Notes: generated from the letters alone by a model not told the origin. Counted from the stretch's first letter, positions 1 to 7,543 are shown. The stretch: DNA of 11,338 bases from JAJPJX01 sp964568355 (GCA_964568355.1 CAZMRK010000480.1:1-11338), one strand, 5' to 3'. Translations and numbers: made by a program.

Positions 1-1368
1 TACGGTTTCGCGTCGTGGAAAGAATTGCGCGAGCGAGTGGAAGAGCAATCGCTCTCCTATGCCGCGGCCGAGGAAGAGTTCGTTCGCTGCGCCACCGTCT
101 CAGCCCAAGCCCGCGCGTTTCGATTGCTGGCGCAATACCCCGCCATCGCCGGAGCGAGCATGTACACTGCGCTGGTGCTCGGAGACGTCGAGGCGGTCCG
201 CGCGCGCCTGGAGAAGCATCCCGAAGCCGCGCTCCAGCCCGGCGGGCCGCAGAACTGGGAGCCGCTCCTGTACGTCTGTCACACCTGCCTGCATCACGGT
301 GCGCCCGAGCGCGCCGCCGGACTCGTTGCCATCGCGCGCGAGCTGCTGCGGCGCGGCACCAACCCCAACGCCGAATACCATTGGAACTGGCATCGCGAAC
401 TCCCCCGGACGGCGCTCTGGGGCGCGCTTTGCGCCGTCAATCACCTCCCGCTCGCCGAGGTTCTGCTCGAAGGCGGAGCGAATCCGACCGACGGCGTCTC
501 CACCCACATCACTGCCGGATCCGGCAATCTCGCCGCCCTCGAACTGCTGCATCGCTTCGACGTCAACGTCAATGGGATCCCCGGGGGAGTTCCGCCGCTG
601 CGCTACATCCTGAGCTGGACCAGGAACACTGCCGGCGTGCGCTGGCTCCTGGAGCACGGCGCCGACCCCAAGCTCGCCTGGAACGAGCCGGGCGACGCCC
701 CGCTGCACATCGCCGCCGAGCGCTGGGACGTCCCCATGGTGGAGCTGCTCGTGCGCCACGGCGCCGATATCCGTCAGCGGCGCGCCGATGGCCGCACCGC
801 GCACACCCTGGCCGAACTGCACGGCAATCGCGAAATCGCGGCCTGGCTCCTGGCTCACGGCGCCGCCGATGAACGCTCTCCGCTCGAGCGCTTCGTATCG
901 GCCTGCGCCCGCGGCGACCGTCCCGCTGCCGAAGCCATGCTCCAGGCACACCCCCATCTGCGCGGCGAGCTCCGCGCCGAGCATCACCTGATGATGCACG
1001 TGCCGGCCGAGCGCGGGGACGCGGCCATCCTCGAAACCATGCTCGCCTGTGGTTTTGATCCCAACGTGAAAGATCACGACGGCGTCACCTCCCTGCACCG
1101 CGCCGCCATGGCCGGCCGCCCCGAAGCCGTACGCGTCCTCCTGGCCCACGGTGCCTCCCTCCAAGCGCTCGACGGCATGTTTTCCGCCACGCCGCTGGTC
1201 TGGGCCGCCGAAGGCTGGAGCCATCATCCGGAAAACGCCGACCACCTGGAAGTCGCCCGCCTGCTCATCGCCGCCGGCTCCCCCCTGGACTGGCTCCCCC
1301 CCGAAAAAGCACCCGATCCCGAAGGCACCCAAGAAAAGCTGGCCGACTTCTGCCGGGCGGCCACGTAG
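1..1368 (+). CDS. Ankyrin-repeat protein with N-terminal GFxSW module (5' end outside window)
   Basis: The frame is open from base 1, so the gene begins upstream; a TTG at 25 is only an internal codon. The first residues read YGFASWKEL, which matches the GFQSWKEL and GFGSWEKL segments of the LRR protein at 2080, so the true N-terminus probably contains the rest of that helical module. From about residue 50 to 435 (counting from base 1) there are at least seven ankyrin-type units, seen as recurring LLxHGADP/LLxHGA ends followed by TPLH/APLHIAAE/TSLHRAAMAG starts. Some units are irregular (around residues 125-150 and 295-340). No signal peptide or membrane segment is visible in the part present, so a cytoplasmic scaffold or protein-binding role is the family expectation; the partner is unknown. 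The gene ends at TAG 1366-1368 and converges on the small membrane protein. Confidence is high for the ankyrin call and low for any specific role. Confidence 0.9.
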   Translation, partial: YGFASWKELRERVEEQSLSYAAAEEEFVRCATVSAQARAFRLLAQYPAIAGASMYTALVLGDVEAVRARLEKHPEAALQPGGPQNWEPLLYVCHTCLHHGAPERAAGLVAIARELLRRGTNPNAEYHWNWHRELPRTALWGALCAVNHLPLAEVLLEGGANPTDGVSTHITAGSGNLAALELLHRFDVNVNGIPGGVPPLRYILSWTRNTAGVRWLLEHGADPKLAWNEPGDAPLHIAAERWDVPMVELLVRHGADIRQRRADGRTAHTLAELHGNREIAAWLLAHGAADERSPLERFVSACARGDRPAAEAMLQAHPHLRGELRAEHHLMMHVPAERGDAAILETMLACGFDPNVKDHDGVTSLHRAAMAGRPEAVRVLLAHGASLQALDGMFSATPLVWAAEGWSHHPENADHLEVARLLIAAGSPLDWLPPEKAPDPEGTQEKLADFCRAAT

Positions 1369-1369
1369 C

Positions 1370-1385
1370 GCCCGCTTCAGCGGGC
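1370..1385. terminator. Hairpin between convergent genes, possible bidirectional terminator
   Basis: GCCCGCTTCAGCGGGC forms a perfect 6-bp stem with a TTCA loop, starting 2 bases after the ankyrin stop codon. It is followed by the palindrome GCGTCGACGC (1387-1396) and a second CGTCGACG (1400-1407). There is no T-run, so intrinsic termination is only possible. The TTCA-loop hairpin also matches the repeat style seen at 1854-1885. Confidence 0.35.
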
Positions 1386-1432
1386 AGCGTCGACGCTCGC
1401 GTCGACGTCGTCCTTTCAATCCCGCACGGGAC

Positions 1433-1789
1433 TCACTTGTGAAAAGCGGCCCAAAGAGCGGCGACGTAAAGCTCCGACAACACGAACAGCACGCCAAAGA
1501 TAGTCTTGTTGTATCGCGCCAGCCAAAGCGGCAGGTAAATGTCGAAGTTCTCCCTCCGCTCCGCCGTATACCGTCGGGCGACGTCCGTAAGCGGGCACCG
1601 CCCACCGTTGAACGCCAGGATGGCGCACTCGATCAGCACCGCCCCCGAGAACGCAGCCGCCCACCCGAACTCACCCCGCGCGCCCGACACAGGAATGGCG
1701 GCAATACATCCCACAAAAAACACCCAAACCGCGGTGTGCGCCACCTTGATGCCCACCAGCGCATAAGGTCGACCAAGTTCCACCGGCAT
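1433..1789 (-). CDS. Small multi-pass membrane protein, function unknown
   Basis: A 118-residue protein with three strongly hydrophobic stretches, roughly residues 10-34, 42-62 and 95-115, predicting a small inner-membrane protein. Between the second and third segments is a polar stretch with NGGRCPLTDVARRY followed by NFDIYLPLWLARYNK. The CPLT element after a membrane helix recalls DUF2784-type small membrane proteins, but the surrounding residues differ and I do not assign the family. The ATG at 1789-1787 is preceded on the minus strand by ACAGG at a usable ribosome-binding distance. It is convergent with the ankyrin gene, and its 5' side faces the hairpin-rich region before the LRR gene. 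Coherent hydrophobic segmentation supports a real gene rather than a shadow; the product is otherwise uncharacterised. Confidence 0.72.
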   Translation of the reverse strand: MPVELGRPYALVGIKVAHTAVWVFFVGCIAAIPVSGARGEFGWAAAFSGAVLIECAILAFNGGRCPLTDVARRYTAERRENFDIYLPLWLARYNKTIFGVLFVLSELYVAALWAAFHK

Positions 1790-1840
1790 AGATAACCTGT
1801 TTCAGACCTGATCGTATCAAATCTACCGCTGGTGTCAGCG

Positions 1841-1993
1841 CCCCAAATGGGGAGCAGACTTCAGTCTGCAAGGGGCTTCAGCCCCGCTACGGGTCTGAAG
1901 TCGTGGGCGGTTGACACCCGCGCCACCCCTATGACAACCTGTCCTCAGCGCGCTATGGGGCGCCTCCTGTCCGCGGCAAGGGAGCTTGCTCCC
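1841..1993. repeat. Cluster of short palindromic hairpins (REP-like) in a gene-free stretch
   Basis: The roughly 290-base gap 1790-2079 holds no convincing gene but several short perfect hairpins: CCCC-AAAT-GGGG (1841-1852), GCAGAC-TTCA-GTCTGC (1854-1869), GGGGC-TTCA-GCCCC (1872-1885) and GGGAG-CTTG-CTCCC (1980-1993). CTGAAGTC at 1895-1902 is the reverse complement of GACTTCAG at 1857-1864, and GGTCTGAA (1892-1899) of TTCAGACC (1801-1808), so larger alternative folds are possible. The TTCA loop is shared with the hairpin at 1370-1385. This resembles dispersed intergenic palindrome families; a role as terminator or attenuator for the flanking divergent genes cannot be excluded. Confidence 0.6.
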
Positions 1994-2064
1994 ACCCGTC
2001 CACCAATTTGCGTTTTGCACGGACCTTTCATCCGGCCCTGAGCTCAGCGGACCTGGGCAACGAC

Positions 2065-2075
2065 GGAAGGAAAGG
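2065..2075 (+). promoter_or_regulatory. Shine-Dalgarno fixing the LRR-gene start
   Basis: GGAAGGAAAGG ends 4 bases before ATG 2080 (the GGAAGG part ends 9 bases before). The same frame is open upstream to a TTG at 2008, but the purine-rich site and the start of family-like sequence (MQRKLTP...) favour 2080. Confidence 0.7.
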
Positions 2076-2079
2076 TGCC

Positions 2080-3981
2080 ATGCAACGAAAACTGACCCCG
2101 GCCACCACGCTCGACAATCTGAAACGGGAAGCCAAGCGCTGGCTCAAAGCCTTGCGCGAAAACCAAACCGAAGCGCGCGAACGATTCGAGCGCGCCCACC
2201 CCAAACACGCCGGCACACCCGTGCTGCGCGACATCCAATATGCACTCGCGCGCGAGCACGGCTTCCAAAGCTGGAAGGAACTGACGCTCGCCCTTCAGCA
2301 GGCCGCCAGATCTCGAACGCGCGAGGCCTACGAACGGGCCGCCCGGGACTTCGTCCAGAGCTACCACGGCGACGCAGCCGCGCTGGAGCGGCTGAACCGC
2401 CACTACGGCCGGTCATTCACCCTCGCCGATCTCAAAGCCGAAATCTGGCGCCGCGACTATGCCTACCGCCAGCGCGCCTTCCGGCTGCCTGAAAACCACT
2501 TCCCCATCGAAGAAGCCCGGATCATCCTCGCCCAGGACGCCGGCTTCGGCAGTTGGGAAAAGCTCATGGCCGCCGTCGCCGCCGGTACGCCGCCGCAGGG
2601 CGCCCCTTACGTGCTCGACACCAGGGACCACCGCATCGGACCGCGCCGCCGGATGTCGGCCGCCGATTGGGACCAACTGATCGGCATCATGAAGGAGCGC
2701 CGCATTCCCGCCCTGGACGCCAACGGGCTCATGACCGACGAAGCCTTGGCGCGCATCGCCGGCCTGGACTTCGTCACCAGCCTGAGCCTGGGAGGCTCCC
2801 GCGAGCTAACCGACGATGGCCTGCTGCATCTGGCGCGCATGCCGCAGCTCGAGTGCCTCGAACTCAACGAATATCCCGGCGGCAAGCTCACCGACCGCGG
2901 CCTGGAGGTCCTCCGCCGCCTGCCCAACCTGCGGAAATTCGAGATGACCTGGCAGGCCGGCATCACCGATCGCGGCATCGCCCATCTCCGCTCCTGCGAC
3001 CAACTGGAGGAGGTCGACCTCATGGGCTCGCCGACCGGAGACGGCGCCATCCAGACGCTCCAGGGCAAACCGAAGCTCCGCCGCTTCAGCAGCGGCAGGC
3101 TCGTCACCGACGCCGGGATTCCCCTGCTGCACCACTTCCCCCTGCTGAAGGCCGCCGGCGGTCAGGGAGCGCGTCTGCTGCTCGACGGGCCATTTACCAA
3201 TGCCGGCCTGGCGGCCCTGGCCGGCCTCGAAGGCATCTCCGATCTGGACCTCTTCTGGCACGTGGACCACATCACCGCGGACGGCTTCGCCCACCTGGTC
3301 CAGCTCCCCAACCTGCTGGCCCTCGGCTGTGATGGAAAGCTGAGCGGCGACGGAGCCATGAACCACATCGCGGCGATGCCGCGCCTCCAGCGCCTGCGAA
3401 TCCAGGAGTCCGTCGCGACCGACGACGGATTTGTCGCGCTCGCCCAATCGCAAACCATCGAAGGCATCTGGGGCCGAGTCTGCCAAAACTTCGGAACCCG
3501 AGGCTTCCTGGCATTCGCAAAGATGCCCGCCCTGCGAAGCCTGGGCATCGGCTGCAAGAACGTGGCAGACACCGCCCTGGCCGCCCTGCCCGACTTCCCC
3601 GCGCTACGGGACCTGACCCCGATCGACTTTCAAGACGAAGGCTTCCGCCACATCGGCCGCTGCCCCAACCTGGAGCGCCTGACCTGCATGTACTGCCGCG
3701 ACACCGGAGACGCCGCCACCAAACACATCCAAAACCTGGCAATCCGTTACTACTACGCCGGCCTGACCCAGATCACCGACCAAACCCTGCAAATTCTAGG
3801 CACCATGCCCTCGCTAGAGCAAATCGACCTCTACGAATGCCAAAACATCACCGACGCCGGCCTCCCCCACCTCACCCAACTCCCCAACCTCCGAGAACTC
3901 CACCTCGACGGCCTCCCCGGAGTCACGCTAGAAGGAACAAAACTCTTCCGCCCAGGAGTGCATGTTTACTATTCGAGCTGA
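2080..3981 (+). CDS. Leucine-rich-repeat protein with two N-terminal GFxSW modules
   Basis: A 633-residue protein in two parts. Residues 1-170 are helical and charged and contain the signature twice: LAREHGFQSWKEL (residues 57-69) and LAQDAGFGSWEKL (151-162), each preceded by a basic helical segment. From about residue 215 to the end come repeats of roughly 24-25 residues of the form ITDxGLxHLxxLPNLRxLxL (for example LTDDGLLHLARMPQLECLEL and ITDAGLPHLTQLPNLREL), an LRR pattern like that of RNI/AMN1-type proteins. No signal peptide or membrane helix is seen, so it is probably cytoplasmic and protein-binding. The shared signature links it to the ankyrin protein at the left edge, suggesting related adaptors with different binding solenoids. 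Partner and pathway are unknown. The start is set by a strong ribosome-binding site. Confidence 0.9.
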   Translation: MQRKLTPATTLDNLKREAKRWLKALRENQTEARERFERAHPKHAGTPVLRDIQYALAREHGFQSWKELTLALQQAARSRTREAYERAARDFVQSYHGDAAALERLNRHYGRSFTLADLKAEIWRRDYAYRQRAFRLPENHFPIEEARIILAQDAGFGSWEKLMAAVAAGTPPQGAPYVLDTRDHRIGPRRRMSAADWDQLIGIMKERRIPALDANGLMTDEALARIAGLDFVTSLSLGGSRELTDDGLLHLARMPQLECLELNEYPGGKLTDRGLEVLRRLPNLRKFEMTWQAGITDRGIAHLRSCDQLEEVDLMGSPTGDGAIQTLQGKPKLRRFSSGRLVTDAGIPLLHHFPLLKAAGGQGARLLLDGPFTNAGLAALAGLEGISDLDLFWHVDHITADGFAHLVQLPNLLALGCDGKLSGDGAMNHIAAMPRLQRLRIQESVATDDGFVALAQSQTIEGIWGRVCQNFGTRGFLAFAKMPALRSLGIGCKNVADTALAALPDFPALRDLTPIDFQDEGFRHIGRCPNLERLTCMYCRDTGDAATKHIQNLAIRYYYAGLTQITDQTLQILGTMPSLEQIDLYECQNITDAGLPHLTQLPNLRELHLDGLPGVTLEGTKLFRPGVHVYYSS

Positions 3982-4052
3982 CATCATGAGAACTGCGGAG
4001 TGGCCTCCAAGTGAATCGTCCCGATCCGAATGGACGGCGCTCTGGAGGAACT

Positions 4053-4730
4053 TCACGCGGCTCGGACCCGGCGCTCTATCCTTTGCGCAAGATCCGGTAC
4101 GGTGCCTAAGTCGATGAACCCGGTAGCTCTGAGGGAGGCTTCCCGCTCGCGGGCGATGGTGGCCAATTCCATTAATGTGGCGCCAATCAACATGGACAAA
4201 TCCGCTGGCATGAAGAATGGTATACGCTGACCCGGCCCTAGATTCTGAAACCCAACTAATACTGGCTTCTCGTCCTGTAGGCGGACACCATTGATCGCGA
4301 GGTCTAGCAGTTGCGGGCTGACAAGAGAGTTGACCGAGAATGCTTTCATGAAGAAGCCCTCGCCAAGCGGTTCGGTATTGATACCCAGATGCTTGGCTAT
4401 GGATTTGAACAGCTCAAGTAAACGCTGATTCCGCAAATCTGGCGAGGCATTCGGGTCAGATATCATTTCGTGGAACGATTTCAATGCCACAAGAACGTTT
4501 GGCGCGTCGTGGAAGAGCAGGAATATCTGATTGACCGCCGATATAAACAACACCGCGGCGTTCGGATCGTGTGGGCCCGGAAGAAGCACATTACGTGTGC
4601 CTACAAGCTGCTGAAAAAGGCCCAGTTTTGCTCGTCGTTTCTCATTCTTTGCGGTATACATCAGAGTCAGCCAAGTTGCGACTAAGCCCGAGAGCAGCGC
4701 GGACGCGACAATCGTCATAATATTGAGCAT
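4053..4730 (-). CDS. Membrane-anchored DUF6680-like protein
   Basis: A 225-residue protein with an N-terminal transmembrane helix (about residues 4-25), then a basic stretch AKNEKRRAKLGLFQQLVGTRN and a mostly helical soluble domain. The layout of N-terminal helix, basic linker, LFxxLxxTR, a conserved VNQIF/VLxALKSFHE region and an LLELFKSIAKHLG helix resembles DUF6680 proteins; this is recall of a pattern, not a search. The domain should face the cytoplasm given the positive residues after the helix. Base composition is clearly less GC-rich than the flanking LRR and hydrolase genes. It is transcribed divergently from hicBA, with 164 bases between the start codons. The ATG is preceded by a GATAAT hexamer 11 bases upstream. 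No biochemical function can be given; presence beside a toxin-antitoxin pair is compatible with mobile or defence cargo. Confidence 0.75.
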   Translation of the reverse strand: MLNIMTIVASALLSGLVATWLTLMYTAKNEKRRAKLGLFQQLVGTRNVLLPGPHDPNAAVLFISAVNQIFLLFHDAPNVLVALKSFHEMISDPNASPDLRNQRLLELFKSIAKHLGINTEPLGEGFFMKAFSVNSLVSPQLLDLAINGVRLQDEKPVLVGFQNLGPGQRIPFFMPADLSMLIGATLMELATIAREREASLRATGFIDLGTVPDLAQRIERRVRAA

Positions 4731-4741
4731 TTGTTGTCTCG

Positions 4742-4747
4742 ATTATC
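4742..4747 (-). promoter_or_regulatory. Candidate -10 element for the DUF6680-like gene
   Basis: On the minus strand GATAAT matches the -10 consensus at five of six positions and ends 11 bases before the ATG at 4730. No convincing -35 is seen at 16-18 bases. The transcript leader would be only a few bases long. Confidence 0.4.
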
Positions 4748-4783
4748 CAATAAAAGCCTGCGTGGCACAGCTACAACGATCGC

Positions 4784-4805
4784 GCCGGGCTTCCGGCGGC
4801 TTCCG
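4784..4805. promoter_or_regulatory. Repeat and hairpin in the hicBA/DUF6680 divergent region, possible operator
   Basis: GGCTTCCG occurs at 4788-4795 and again at 4798-4805, exactly 10 bases apart (about one helical turn), and GCCGG-GCTT-CCGGC (4784-4797) is a 5-bp hairpin overlapping the first copy. HicB-family antitoxins often autoregulate, so this is an operator candidate. There is no direct evidence of binding. Confidence 0.3.
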
Positions 4806-4882
4806 TTGATGTTAATCTTCCAGTTGGTCCGGCGAGGATGGATTGATTACTCCCGTATACGCCCACGCGCCTGGGAAGGCGA

Positions 4883-4888
4883 TACACT
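4883..4888 (+). promoter_or_regulatory. Candidate -10 element for hicBA
   Basis: TACACT lies 6 bases before the hicB ATG at 4895. The nearest purine-rich site (GGGAAGG, 4873-4879) is too far upstream for normal initiation, so a leaderless transcript is plausible. No clear -35 is visible. Confidence 0.35.
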
Positions 4889-4894
4889 GAACCT

Positions 4895-5116
4895 ATGGCC
4901 CGCAAGGCAAGCGTCGTCATCGAAAAGGACGAGCACGGTTTTTATGCATGGTGCCCCGAACTGAAGGGATGTCAGTCGCAGGGCAACACACTGGAAGAGA
5001 CTCTCGCAAACATCAAGGAAGCGATCGAACTCTACCTCGAAACACTCCCTGCCGATGAACGTGATGTCCTGCTCAGCCGTGAGATTCTGACGACCGCCGT
5101 CGAGGTGAATGCCTAA
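4895..5116 (+). CDS. hicB: HicB-family antitoxin (short form)
   Basis: A 73-residue protein with the HicB partial RNase-H-like fold signature: a beta strand (KASVVIEKDEHGFYAWCPEL), the GCQSQGNTLEETLANIKEAIELYLETL helix region, and a short tail. In this family HicB binds and neutralises the HicA mRNA interferase. The length covers only the core domain; no C-terminal helix-turn-helix or ribbon-helix-helix DNA-binding region is present, so any autoregulation would need the core domain or the complex. It overlaps hicA by 8 bases (ATG of hicA at 5109, TAA of hicB at 5114-5116), which implies translational coupling and antitoxin-first order. Base composition is lower in GC than the neighbouring hydrolase. 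The call is strong from the pair arrangement and motif together. Confidence 0.92.
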   Translation: MARKASVVIEKDEHGFYAWCPELKGCQSQGNTLEETLANIKEAIELYLETLPADERDVLLSREILTTAVEVNA

Positions 5117-5330
5117 GCTGCCCCGCTGGACGGCAAGCGACGCAGAGCGTGCGTTGCTGGCTGCGGGCTTCAGCCATCTCCGGTCCAAGGGCAGTCACCG
5201 CATTTATGGCAAGGGTGCTCTGAGGGTGACAGTCCCGTTCCACAGCGGTGCAGCCCTGCATCCAAAAATCATCAAACAGGTGCTTGAAACCATCGAAGAA
5301 GCAGGTCAGCGCACGAGGACAGAGCAATAG
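5109..5330 (+). CDS. hicA: HicA-family toxin (mRNA interferase)
   Basis: A 73-residue double-stranded-RNA-binding-like fold protein. Visible family signatures are ASDAERALLAAGFSHLRSKGSHRIY, with the GSH motif whose His30 is the expected catalytic residue, followed by the LRVTVPFHSG strand and ALHPKIIKQVLETI helix. HicA toxins cleave mRNA and tmRNA in translation-dependent or independent fashion and are held inactive by HicB. The length is normal for the family and the key His is present, so the toxin looks intact. GAGGT (5102-5106) sits just before the ATG inside hicB. It ends 50 bases before the first hydrolase, which appears to have its own promoter. Confidence 0.92.
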   Translation: MPKLPRWTASDAERALLAAGFSHLRSKGSHRIYGKGALRVTVPFHSGAALHPKIIKQVLETIEEAGQRTRTEQ

Positions 5331-5367
5331 CCTTCCCCCCAACTGGCACTCCCCCATCCCCATCCGC

Positions 5368-5373
5368 TATACT
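5368..5373 (+). promoter_or_regulatory. Candidate -10 element of the first hydrolase gene (leaderless)
   Basis: TATACT (five of six to consensus) ends 7 bases before ATG 5381, so transcription would start at or next to the start codon. No Shine-Dalgarno sequence lies between. CTGGCA at 5343-5348 is a weak -35 candidate with a 19-base spacer. Confidence 0.45.
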
Positions 5374-5380
5374 CCCCGCC

Positions 5381-7543
5381 ATGCGGTCAATCCTGGCATT
5401 CCTCCTCCTGACCTCCCTGGCGCGCGCGCAAACGCTGCCTCACACCGACCCTCTCACCCTCACCGGCGATCCCGCCGCCCAGATGGTCGAGGGCATCTGC
5501 GCCTACCTCCAGAAGCGCACCGGCGCCTCCATCGCCACCCGCCACCCTTCCCGTGAGCGCCTCCGCCACATCCTCGGCGTCGTCGATCCGCGCGTGCCCT
5601 TCGATGCCCCCGAGCTTCTCGCCACCACCGGCACCTCCGCCCTGCTCGCCGCCTCTTCCGCCTATCGCGTCGAAGCCGTGCGCTGGCCTGTGCTCGATCG
5701 CGTCACCGCCGAAGGCATCCTGCTCCAGCCCGCCCAGGTTCCCGTCGCGCACGTCGTCGCCATCCCTGACGCCGGCCAGGAGCCTGAAACCTTCCAGGCC
5801 GCGCAGCGCCTCGCCGCCTCCGGCTGCCAGGTCCTCGTCCCCGTGCTCCTCAACCGTGACGACACTTTCTCCGGCAATCCGCGCTTCCGCATGACCAACC
5901 AGCCCCACCGCGAGTTCGTCTACCGCATGGCCTTCCCCGTCGGCCGCCACATCCTCGGCTACGAAATCCAGAAGGTCCTCGCCGCCGTCGATTGGTTCGC
6001 CAAAGCGCCCACCTCCACCCCCATCGGCGTCTGGGGCTATGGCGAAGGCGGAGCCCTGGCGCTCTACTCCGCCGCTCTCGACGACCGCATCTCCGCCGCC
6101 GGCGTCTCCGGCTATTTCCAGTCCCGCCAGCAGCTCGCCGATGAGCCCATCTACCGCAACGTCTGGGGCCTGCTCAAAGATTTCGGCGATGCCGAGCTCG
6201 CCGGCATGGTCGCGCCGCGCACCCTCGTCATCGATACCACGCCCGGTCCCGAAGTCGCCGGTCCGCCCGCGCCCACCGCCAAGCGCCGCGGAGCCGCGCC
6301 CGGCCGCCTCGTCTCCCCGCCCGCCGATTCCGTCCGCCGGGAATTCGATCGCGCCCGCGCGCTCTCTCACAGCGACCACCTCTATCTGGAATCCGATGGC
6401 CTGCCCCGCTTCCTGGCCGCCCTCCATGCCCAGCCGCGCAATCCCGCCCGCTTCGCCACCATCCAGCCGCGCGACTCCGCCGCCCGCCAGCAGCGCCAGT
6501 TGCAGGAGCTTCTGGACTACACCTGGAAGCTGGTCGAGCGCTCCGAACAGGTGCGCGACGCCTTCTGGTCGAAAGCCGACACGTCCTCGCCCGAACGCTG
6601 GGTGGCCACCAACCGCCCCCTGGTCCGCCACTTCTGGGACGAGGCCATCGGCCGCCTGCCCGCCGCCACCGAGCCCATCCACCCGCGCACCCGCCTCTCC
6701 TATCACTCCGCCAAGTGGGATGGCTATGAGGTCACGCTCGATATCTTCCCCGGCGTCTTCACCTATGGCGTGCTCCTTCTGCCCAAGGACATACCGCCCG
6801 GCGAGCGCCGTCCCGTCCTGGTCGGCCAGCACGGTCTCGAAGGCCGCCCCCAGCACCTGTTTGGCCTCCCCGAAACCGACCGCGACGAGCACAACGTCTT
6901 CACCAACTTCCACTACTACCAGAACATCGGATCCAAATTCGCCGACCTCGGCTACGTCGTCTTCCTCCCCCAGAACCCCTACATCGGCAACGACGCCTTC
7001 CGCCGCATCAACCGCCTCGGCAACCCCCTCGGCCTCTCGCTGTTCTCCTTCATCCTCGCCCAGCACGACCGTATGCTCGACTGGCTGACCTCCCTGCCCC
7101 AGGTCGATTCCCGCCGCATCGCCTTCTACGGCCTCTCCTATGGCGGCAAGACCGCCGTGCGCGTCCCCACCCTGCTCGATCGCTACGCCCTCTCCGTCTG
7201 CTCCGGCGATTTCAACGAGTGGATCCGCAAGCTCACCAGCGTGGAGGCCCCCTATAGCTACATGTTCACCGGCGAATGGGAGATGGACGAGTTCGATCTC
7301 GGCTCCATCGCCAATCACGCCGAAATGGCCAAAATCATGGCGCCCCGCCCCTTCATGGTGGAGCGCGGTCACCGCGACGGAGTCGGCGTGGACGAGTGGG
7401 TGACCTACGAATACGCCAAGGTGAAGCGCTTCTACGACGAGCTCGGCATCCCCGACCGCACCGCCATCGAATACTTCAACGGCCCCCACATGATCCACGC
7501 CCAGGGCACCATCGAGTTCATTCGAAAATTGATGCAGCGCTGA
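5381..7543 (+). CDS. Secreted double-domain alpha/beta hydrolase, N-terminal domain lacking the nucleophile
   Basis: A 720-residue protein with a signal peptide (residues 1-16, MRSILAFLLLTSLARA, cleavage before Q17), so it acts outside the cytoplasm. It contains two alpha/beta-hydrolase domains. N-terminal domain (about 90-350): the nucleophile elbow is GYGEGG (219-224), with Gly221 where the catalytic Ser is expected, and no clear triad His. C-terminal domain (about 440-720): oxyanion region VGQHGLEG (481-488), nucleophile elbow YGLSYGG with Ser586, acid candidate Asp666 (GHRDG) and His703 (GPHMIH). This pattern resembles dienelactone-hydrolase or acetylxylan-esterase-like enzymes; the substrate is unknown. 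The segments DFGDAELAGMVAPR (268-280) and NHAEMAKIMAPRPF (645-658) match, supporting internal duplication. It is paralogous to the gene at 8881. The antisense 722-residue frame is a codon-bias shadow. Confidence 0.9.
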   Translation: MRSILAFLLLTSLARAQTLPHTDPLTLTGDPAAQMVEGICAYLQKRTGASIATRHPSRERLRHILGVVDPRVPFDAPELLATTGTSALLAASSAYRVEAVRWPVLDRVTAEGILLQPAQVPVAHVVAIPDAGQEPETFQAAQRLAASGCQVLVPVLLNRDDTFSGNPRFRMTNQPHREFVYRMAFPVGRHILGYEIQKVLAAVDWFAKAPTSTPIGVWGYGEGGALALYSAALDDRISAAGVSGYFQSRQQLADEPIYRNVWGLLKDFGDAELAGMVAPRTLVIDTTPGPEVAGPPAPTAKRRGAAPGRLVSPPADSVRREFDRARALSHSDHLYLESDGLPRFLAALHAQPRNPARFATIQPRDSAARQQRQLQELLDYTWKLVERSEQVRDAFWSKADTSSPERWVATNRPLVRHFWDEAIGRLPAATEPIHPRTRLSYHSAKWDGYEVTLDIFPGVFTYGVLLLPKDIPPGERRPVLVGQHGLEGRPQHLFGLPETDRDEHNVFTNFHYYQNIGSKFADLGYVVFLPQNPYIGNDAFRRINRLGNPLGLSLFSFILAQHDRMLDWLTSLPQVDSRRIAFYGLSYGGKTAVRVPTLLDRYALSVCSGDFNEWIRKLTSVEAPYSYMFTGEWEMDEFDLGSIANHAEMAKIMAPRPFMVERGHRDGVGVDEWVTYEYAKVKRFYDELGIPDRTAIEYFNGPHMIHAQGTIEFIRKLMQR

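Noticed and set aside
1370..1410. CRISPR-like or attachment-site interpretation of the GTCGAC repeats
   Set aside because: Only two short palindromic CGTCGACG copies are present with no regular spacer, so they are ordinary GC-rich palindromes.
100..1605. 501-residue minus-strand open frame across the ankyrin gene
   Set aside because: It is antisense to clear ankyrin repeats and also overlaps the better-supported membrane protein; the sequence is low-complexity Gly/Ala/Arg with no motif.
2008..2079. Upstream TTG start for the LRR protein
   Set aside because: A strong ribosome-binding site lies directly before ATG 2080, and the additional 24 residues show no family resemblance.
4470..4964. 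Small plus-strand frames over the DUF6680-like gene and the divergent region
   Set aside because: They lack ribosome-binding sites and family signals and overlap the better-supported minus-strand gene or the regulatory gap.
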